64,000 bases of DNA from Rhea pennata (taxonomy: Eukaryota > Chordata > Aves > Rheiformes > Rheidae). Made by a program: the position numbers and the translations under genes. Within the stretch, counting starts at the first letter, position 1, and each line of letters begins with the position of its first letter. Positions 47,226 through 64,000 of this stretch are shown here, piece by piece. The notes beneath the pieces are model-generated. The model did not search any database and was not told the DNA's origin. It worked only from the letters and a program-made list of their open reading frames with translations. The stretch covers positions 4,066,157 to 4,130,156 of the forward strand of contig NC_084687.1 of assembly GCF_028389875.1 (NCBI RefSeq), in the 5' to 3' direction.

Positions 47226-50200
47226 AGAAGCTTGAATTCTGCCTTGGGAATTCTGTCTTTCCTTTCTCTCACCAGCTCGTCATCATGCAGATATTTATAT
47301 TCCTCAGAATGGCTTTTGTGTCATGTTTGCTCACTTTACATAGACCTTGGATACCCCCACCCTCTCTAATGCATACGCTTTTCTTTTGGGAAGGTTATAC
47401 TATCTTCAAAGGCCCTGCCTGTGCCCTAGAACTGATACTGACTGCTAGCAGCACTGCAACACTTCTCAGGAGGTCTCCTTAGCACTGCTTCCTTCTTCCC
47501 TACTCCTCTTCCCCCAGAAGACCTCAGACTTTAGGGTGCAATTTCCAGTAGAGCTTATAATTCCAGCTACACCTGCAAGGCAGCTCAGCACCTGCGCTCA
47601 GGTTGGATCTTACAAAGATGTTGGGTGCAGAGCAGTTCTGAACACCTTCCTTCTTAAACAGCAGCTTAAAACTAAGAGAATTTGCTGCAATTTGAAGTGT
47701 CAAGTGCTAACAAGCCAGCTCTGGGGTTTGATCTTTGTGTATGGGAACTGTAAAAGGAGAAATGAGGGTGTAGGATGTTATATAGCTACTCCTGCCTGAA
47801 GACTTGCGTGTTGTGGAATGGTTATCGCTGTTATCTCTGGAGCTTTGTCTTATCTGGGCTTAAACGTCTCTAATAGGAGGGTCTCTATTATTCCTGTGGG
47901 AGTTGTTATTCTGCTTTGTCTGGGCTGATTTAAGTTTTTCTTCTGGATTTTTAGGTGAAGAGCTGAGGAGGAGGAAACAGTATATAAAACCTAGCAAATA
48001 CTGAATGACAAATTTAAGGACACTTGTTCTTTCTTCTTTTCTTTTTAGCTTACTGATATCTGCAGAATCAGAAGAGAAAGCGATGCAGCTTGCTAAAGTT
48101 AAAAGCCTCCACTTATGTAAATGAAATCCGTAAAAGAGATTAACAACCAAATCTGAGGTGAGATAATAAAATGCACAGTATAATTAAATGGAGGATTTGT
48201 GTCTTTTTTTCAGTACGCTTCTCAGCCAGATGGCAAGCACCAAGTGTGGGAAAGAAGAGAGGCAGGGTTTCCAGTTCTAAAGAATATCACTTTTCTTCTG
48301 AGAAGTGCAATGCACATTGCGATGCCTGAGTAATTAATCCTCACGGGCTAATAAATTTTAGTCCCTGCTTTTGGTGAAGAGGGAAACTGAGGCAAAGATT
48401 TGTAAGGACCACCCAGCTAAATTAGTGACACAAAGCCAGTATGAGGAGTGTGCATGTGGGACCGGGGTGTCCCCACTCAGCTCTTTGCTCCCAGCACAGG
48501 AAGGAGCCTCTGCCATACTGCTGGGAGAACCCAGGAGTCCCGATTTGCAGCTTCTGCCTGTATTTTAGCCCCCTCTTGCTCACCCATACTATACAAATCT
48601 AAATAATACTACAAGGAATGTTAGCCATAGCTATGATATGAACAGATACGGAGTGTGAAATAACACAGAGATCCAGCCTTATTCCTGTCCCCGAGACAAA
48701 CCTAGATGTGACATCGTAATTCCATTTGAACATATTGCTCTCCATTTACATACCTTTGGCTAATTTTAGAACTGCTTCTCTCTATTGGCAGCAGGAAATC
48801 CAACATATGTAAAGTAAGGACCAATGAGACCAATGGTATGTATGTGAGCATATCCAGTTCCAATCCAATTTTATCCACCCAAGCTAACACAAATTCTGTT
48901 CTCACTGTGGCTCACTTAAATAGCTGTGTTTGTGCTAGAACAGCACATATGCATTTCTAACTGTTCTATATGCTCTCTGCTGAAAGCCATCCCTCATGAG
49001 GAAAGAAATCTGCCAATGTATAATGCAACATCCAGCAAGGAGTGGATTCCAGCTTTAACAGATGAATCAAAAGCATGTTCCTATTGCACAGACTTATCAG
49101 ATCAGTGTAACTGGAAGTTTGCAGGGATTATTGCTAAGGCAAGTAGAGCTATGAAATCACTAGCAAATGATTCCTCACTAGCAGGAGGAAGACAGAAAAT
49201 AATACATGCCATTAGGATGAAAATGAAAGCAACTATGTCTTGCTAGGCTAGAAGCTCAGCCAGTGCAAAGCTCTCTAGAGTGATACCCATTGGAGATGAG
49301 GCTTGGAAATCCCTGGAGGAGTTGACCATACTTACACCATTGTCCAGCAAGACCAGAGACAAGCCTGTTTGTGTGAAAGGAGGAACTATTATCTCATTAA
49401 TTCTGACAAACCCAGACCCTTACTTGGAGTTTAATTTTGCCTTGACACAGGAAAACATGGATAGTTTCCCCTTGAAGGGCAAACTGCTCCTAAAACCCTA
49501 CATGAGATCCACCCCCAGGTTAGAGCTGTCCCTACATCACCACCTTTAGCCCAGCCCTTTCCCTGAAGAGGTTTCCCTGGCTGACAGTTCCCCTGTGGTG
49601 TCTATGAAGGAACATTGCTCAGTGACAATAAGAAAGAGAATATGAGCTTCTGGAATTTGCTTCCTGGATCATTTCCCACCAAGCTGATGGTGGGGCTGAT
49701 GCTGTGGAGACTTCCATAGAGGAGACCAACAAATGTGACTTTGCTGGATTGTCTTCCTTCTGCTCATACATTTTAATTAGGACAAATTGCCACTGCTGGA
49801 CCAGAGCAGCAAAGGTCTGCTTTTACCCTGGCCCTCAGATGTGTCAGTGGGTCTTCTCAGTTGACCCAGCTATAAATGAGGTCTGGGCTGTATGGCTGGT
49901 GGTGAACCTGTAGCCAGAGCCATGCTGTCCAAATGGGCCACTACAGGCACAGGGACCTTCAGCTTTTGGAAGTAAATTCCCTCCAGACTCAGTGGGAATG
50001 AAGGCAGATACTGATCTTGGCCATCCTCACTCTGCAGGATTTTGTGGCCAGATGAACAGCTGAACTGCAAGGGAAGACAGGCAGAGAAATGAGGAGGAAG
50101 TGAGAAAAGAACGAAAGAGACACTAACTTTGTACAGTGTCTAACCTAATAAGAAGCTAGGCAGGCTGAGGACATGACATATGATCAGGAGGACAAGAAGT

Positions 50201-51308
50201 AGTGTTCTTGGGTCACACCTGTGCTGTGACTATGAGTGACAGGCTGTTAAATTGGCACAATCAGCACCCAAATAAGATTTGACACTTTCCCTGGTGACAT
50301 ATGCAGGACTGTCATCCAAATATCATAGGATAAGAGGTGGGGGGATGCACTCACAATTTTTCCAGCGTCCCCTGGGTCAGGGGTAGAAAGATTTATCAGC
50401 AGCCCTGTTTTGGGGCGTACAATGTGCTCCCCTCTTCTGGGGCCTTGTGAAGACACTGAAGATCTAGTTCTACCCCTCTTCCTACATCAAGCCTGTAGTT
50501 TGCTTCAGGAGGAGAAACAGAAGGCACGACACTCCTCCTCTTCCCATGCTACCGCTGAGTCACTGCCAGCAAGCCTAAGGCAGCTGCTGGGATGGCAGGA
50601 AAAGTGGAGGATGTCCTTTCCTTGCTATCCCATTTTCCCACATTCAGCTCAGGATATTTACAGCCAAGATTTTCCAGAGCTGCCCAGTGGATTGGGAACT
50701 GGCTTTCCACCTCTGGTGATCTCTGAACATCATGGCCTGTCTGCATCAACAGAGCATTTCAAGTCAGCCTATGCTTGCCCTTGGCAGCCTTTCAGGCTGC
50801 CCAGAGCTGCATGAATAACCAAGGGTGCTGCACAAAGCAGTGGCAATCTAGATCCTCCCCGATCAGACAAACTCCAGCATCAGCCACATTGCTGGCACTG
50901 CAGGCAGAATAACAGGAAAAATTAGGTGCTTGTTCATATGGCTATAGGTTCTGTCACCTCTGAAACAGAGGGCTGTCTTCTCCTGTGTTTATCTCTGTGA
51001 TGTCTTGGTACCTCCAGGAATGCTGGAGATATTCCCAGAGGGTTGTCTTGCGAGGAAGAAAGGGAGAGGTGTAGCTGATTTCTCTTCACAAAGAAGGGAC
51101 ATCTGTTCCTGCTGAGTGTCAGCACCACCAACTTCCCTTCTGCAAAGGAACTGGAGCTCTTCCCCAGCCCTCCAGTTCTCCAACACCACTCCCAGGTTCT
51201 CCTTTTCATTTCAGAAGGTCATCTAACAGCAGCACTGGGCAAAGCTCTGTCCTGATATAACTTCCCAGATCTCCAGCAACGCAAGAAGTGAAGGGGTTTG
51301 GTTGGTTG

Positions 51309-51330
51309 TTTTTTTTTTTTTTTTTTTTTT
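51309..51330. repeat. 22-base T run
   Basis: An uninterrupted T tract preceded by GTTGGTTG. A simple repeat with no linked element recognised. Confidence 0.8.
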
Positions 51331-52290
51331 CCTCCAAACCAAGTGGAGTTCACTTAATTCATGAGCTTTTATCAAGTCAGGCTTGGATGCCAGCACACAT
51401 CTGCGTGTCTAGGCAGAGCTTCTCCAAAGTGTCTCAAAGCTGCAAGCTTACAGAAACTGTGTACTCAGAGCATATTCTAATTCTGTATTTACATTAGACA
51501 CCACTCCAAATTATTAGCTGTCAGTCGCACTTTCCAGTTAGTGAGCAGGGGAGGCTCAGCTTAGCACGTTCACACCTCCCATTGGAACTGAGTATGCTCT
51601 TTTTAATGGGCTCCCTGGCCTCTACTAAGTGCATATTTGTTGTTGCTAACCAGATTAACAAATCTCAGTGTATTTTGTTGCTGCTTTCTTGCACAAATCA
51701 GGAAGAGCAAGGAGAGCTTTGTCTGATGCCCTGAATTAGAAGAGCATGACAGCAAAGGGAGCATGAAAGGAGGGCAAGAGGAAGCAAGCCAGCCTGCTCG
51801 ACCTGCCTTGTATTTAATGCACCATTAAAATCAAAGATGCCCTCACTTGCTGAGACTGTACAAGATGCAGCATCTAATCGGATGACATGGCTCTGCGGAG
51901 GTTTCTGCATTCTGCCCCTGGCAGCTGTACCCGGAGAAAGCCAGCTGAATTTCTCCCACTTGGAGGTCTGCCCTGAGCTTAAAAGGGCACCTACGCCACG
52001 CAAACATCACGGTGACGACGCAAAGTGGCAGCGCTGCCTGAGGAGCCCACGGCGGCCCATCAGGCCGGGTGCAGCTCACATGATCTGGGAAGAGGAGCAG
52101 CACGGTCCTCCTGGGACCTAGCTAGACAGCTGACTGGCCTCTTTTAGTATCAGTGTGTCCTTAAAGGTTCGTCTTGTGCACGGCTGCAGTTCAGCATCAC
52201 TAGCCTCACGGCGGCAAGTCTTGGGGTGTCCGTCAGAGCACTTCCCGGAGCCCCTTCCCAGGTCCTTTTGCGGTATGTCCCGCTCTTTGG

Positions 52291-52330
52291 GGGATGCACT
52301 ATGGGAGAGACTGTAGTTCCCATGACTCTG
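52291..52330. promoter_or_regulatory. inverted pair of ZNF143-like motifs
   Basis: The plus strand has TGTAGTTCCCATGA, and just before it GATGCACTATGGGA, whose reverse is TCCCATAGTGCATC. Both resemble parts of the ZNF143/STAF site ACTACAATTCCCAGAATGC, facing outward from a six-base centre. A promoter with no recognised gene, or an upstream element of LEMD2, is possible. The matches are imperfect. Confidence 0.25.
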
Positions 52331-52975
52331 GTCTCATATGTCTACCAAAAAGACTGTGATGCAGAGATGGTCTGTGCGCATTCATTGCTACCTTTTCATT
52401 ATCCTTAATTAAATTCCAATATTATGCCACAGTGTTTCGGCCGCTTTCATTACTTCCTTTATGGGCAGCAGCAGAAAAAAGCAATTACTGTACATCATGG
52501 CCTTGCCAAAATAAAATTTCAAGTCGACACTTGATTTTGCTTTTTTGGGGGGTTGCAACTATGTAAGGAACCTCCTTCCCCAGCAAATATCCTGAGGACC
52601 CAGATCCTGATCTTGCTGGGAGCAGTGGCAACACTCCAGCTCGTTTGGCTGGTGCCAGCTAAGACAGTAACTTGGCAGAGACAGGGGGAGGAGGAAAACG
52701 TGGGGTGGGGGCAGGTGGCTGGGAAAGACACTCTTTTCTCCTCATAAATGTCCCTATATGTGACAAAATTGGCACAGCCTGGCCTGAGCAAGGGCGAGAG
52801 GAGCTTGACGCCCCGCAGCCCCCATGCGAGGGCAGAGTCCCCCCAAGGTGAGAAGGCGGTGGCACTGGCAAGCTCCAGAAACTCATCCCCTCCGTTTCCC
52901 CCTTTTCCCTCAGCCTTTTTCCTCTTCTGCTGCCTCTAAGAGCCATTCCCTCTGGGAGGGGGGCTCCGACCTCCC

Positions 52976-64000
<11,025 letters not shown>

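Larger units (their letters stand above)
47370..52780. other. intergenic DNA between MLN and LEMD2
   Basis: No gene was recognised. Composition is more AT-rich than the left half of the window and the open frames are short. The interval contains a 22-base T run (51,309-51,330) and, near 51,990-52,330, a somewhat CG-richer patch with paired promoter-type motifs listed separately. Confidence 0.55.

Overview
The window is vertebrate nuclear DNA, most likely from a bird. The strongest clue is an intact five-exon RH2 (green-sensitive cone) opsin. It reads almost residue for residue like the chicken green opsin as I remember it and has the same 355-residue length. A motilin gene and LEMD2 lie next to it. 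Generally high GC, many CG-dense stretches, short introns and almost no recognisable interspersed repeats suggest an avian microchromosome. The species cannot be fixed from sequence alone.

Layout. Positions 1 to about 24,300 hold no gene I can support. This is GC-rich intergenic DNA with CG-dense islands (about 14.65-14.98, 17.0-18.15, 20.7-21.15 and 22.63-23.53 kb) and AT-rich, homeobox-motif-rich blocks that look like conserved non-coding elements (about 4.8-5.1, 15.9-16.3 and 22.15-22.45 kb). RH2 runs on the minus strand from 29,403 down to 24,768, with a TATA box and a CRX/OTX site upstream. From 29.7 to 41.5 kb is a divergent intergenic interval containing two copies of a 27-bp homeodomain-type element. 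MLN (motilin) runs on the plus strand from a TATA box at 41,563 to about 47.2 kb. Its third exon has lost the expected splice acceptor position and carries an in-frame TAG, so it may be decaying. After about 5.6 kb without a recognised gene, LEMD2 (inner nuclear membrane LEM-domain protein) starts at 53,287 on the plus strand behind an array of YY1-type motifs. Eight exons lie in the window and the 3' end lies beyond it.

In mammals MLN and LEMD2 are neighbours downstream of GRM4 in the same transcriptional direction. Here RH2 sits upstream of MLN on the opposite strand, in the position facing GRM4. I looked for GRM4 exons in the first 24 kb and found none. The three genes do not form a functional pathway: one is a cone photopigment, one a gut peptide hormone and one a nuclear envelope protein.

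The main points for a second look are the apparent breakdown of MLN, the 90-bp tandem repeat that lengthens the LEMD2 linker well beyond the human protein, the YY1-motif array at the LEMD2 promoter, and the duplicated homeodomain element between RH2 and MLN.
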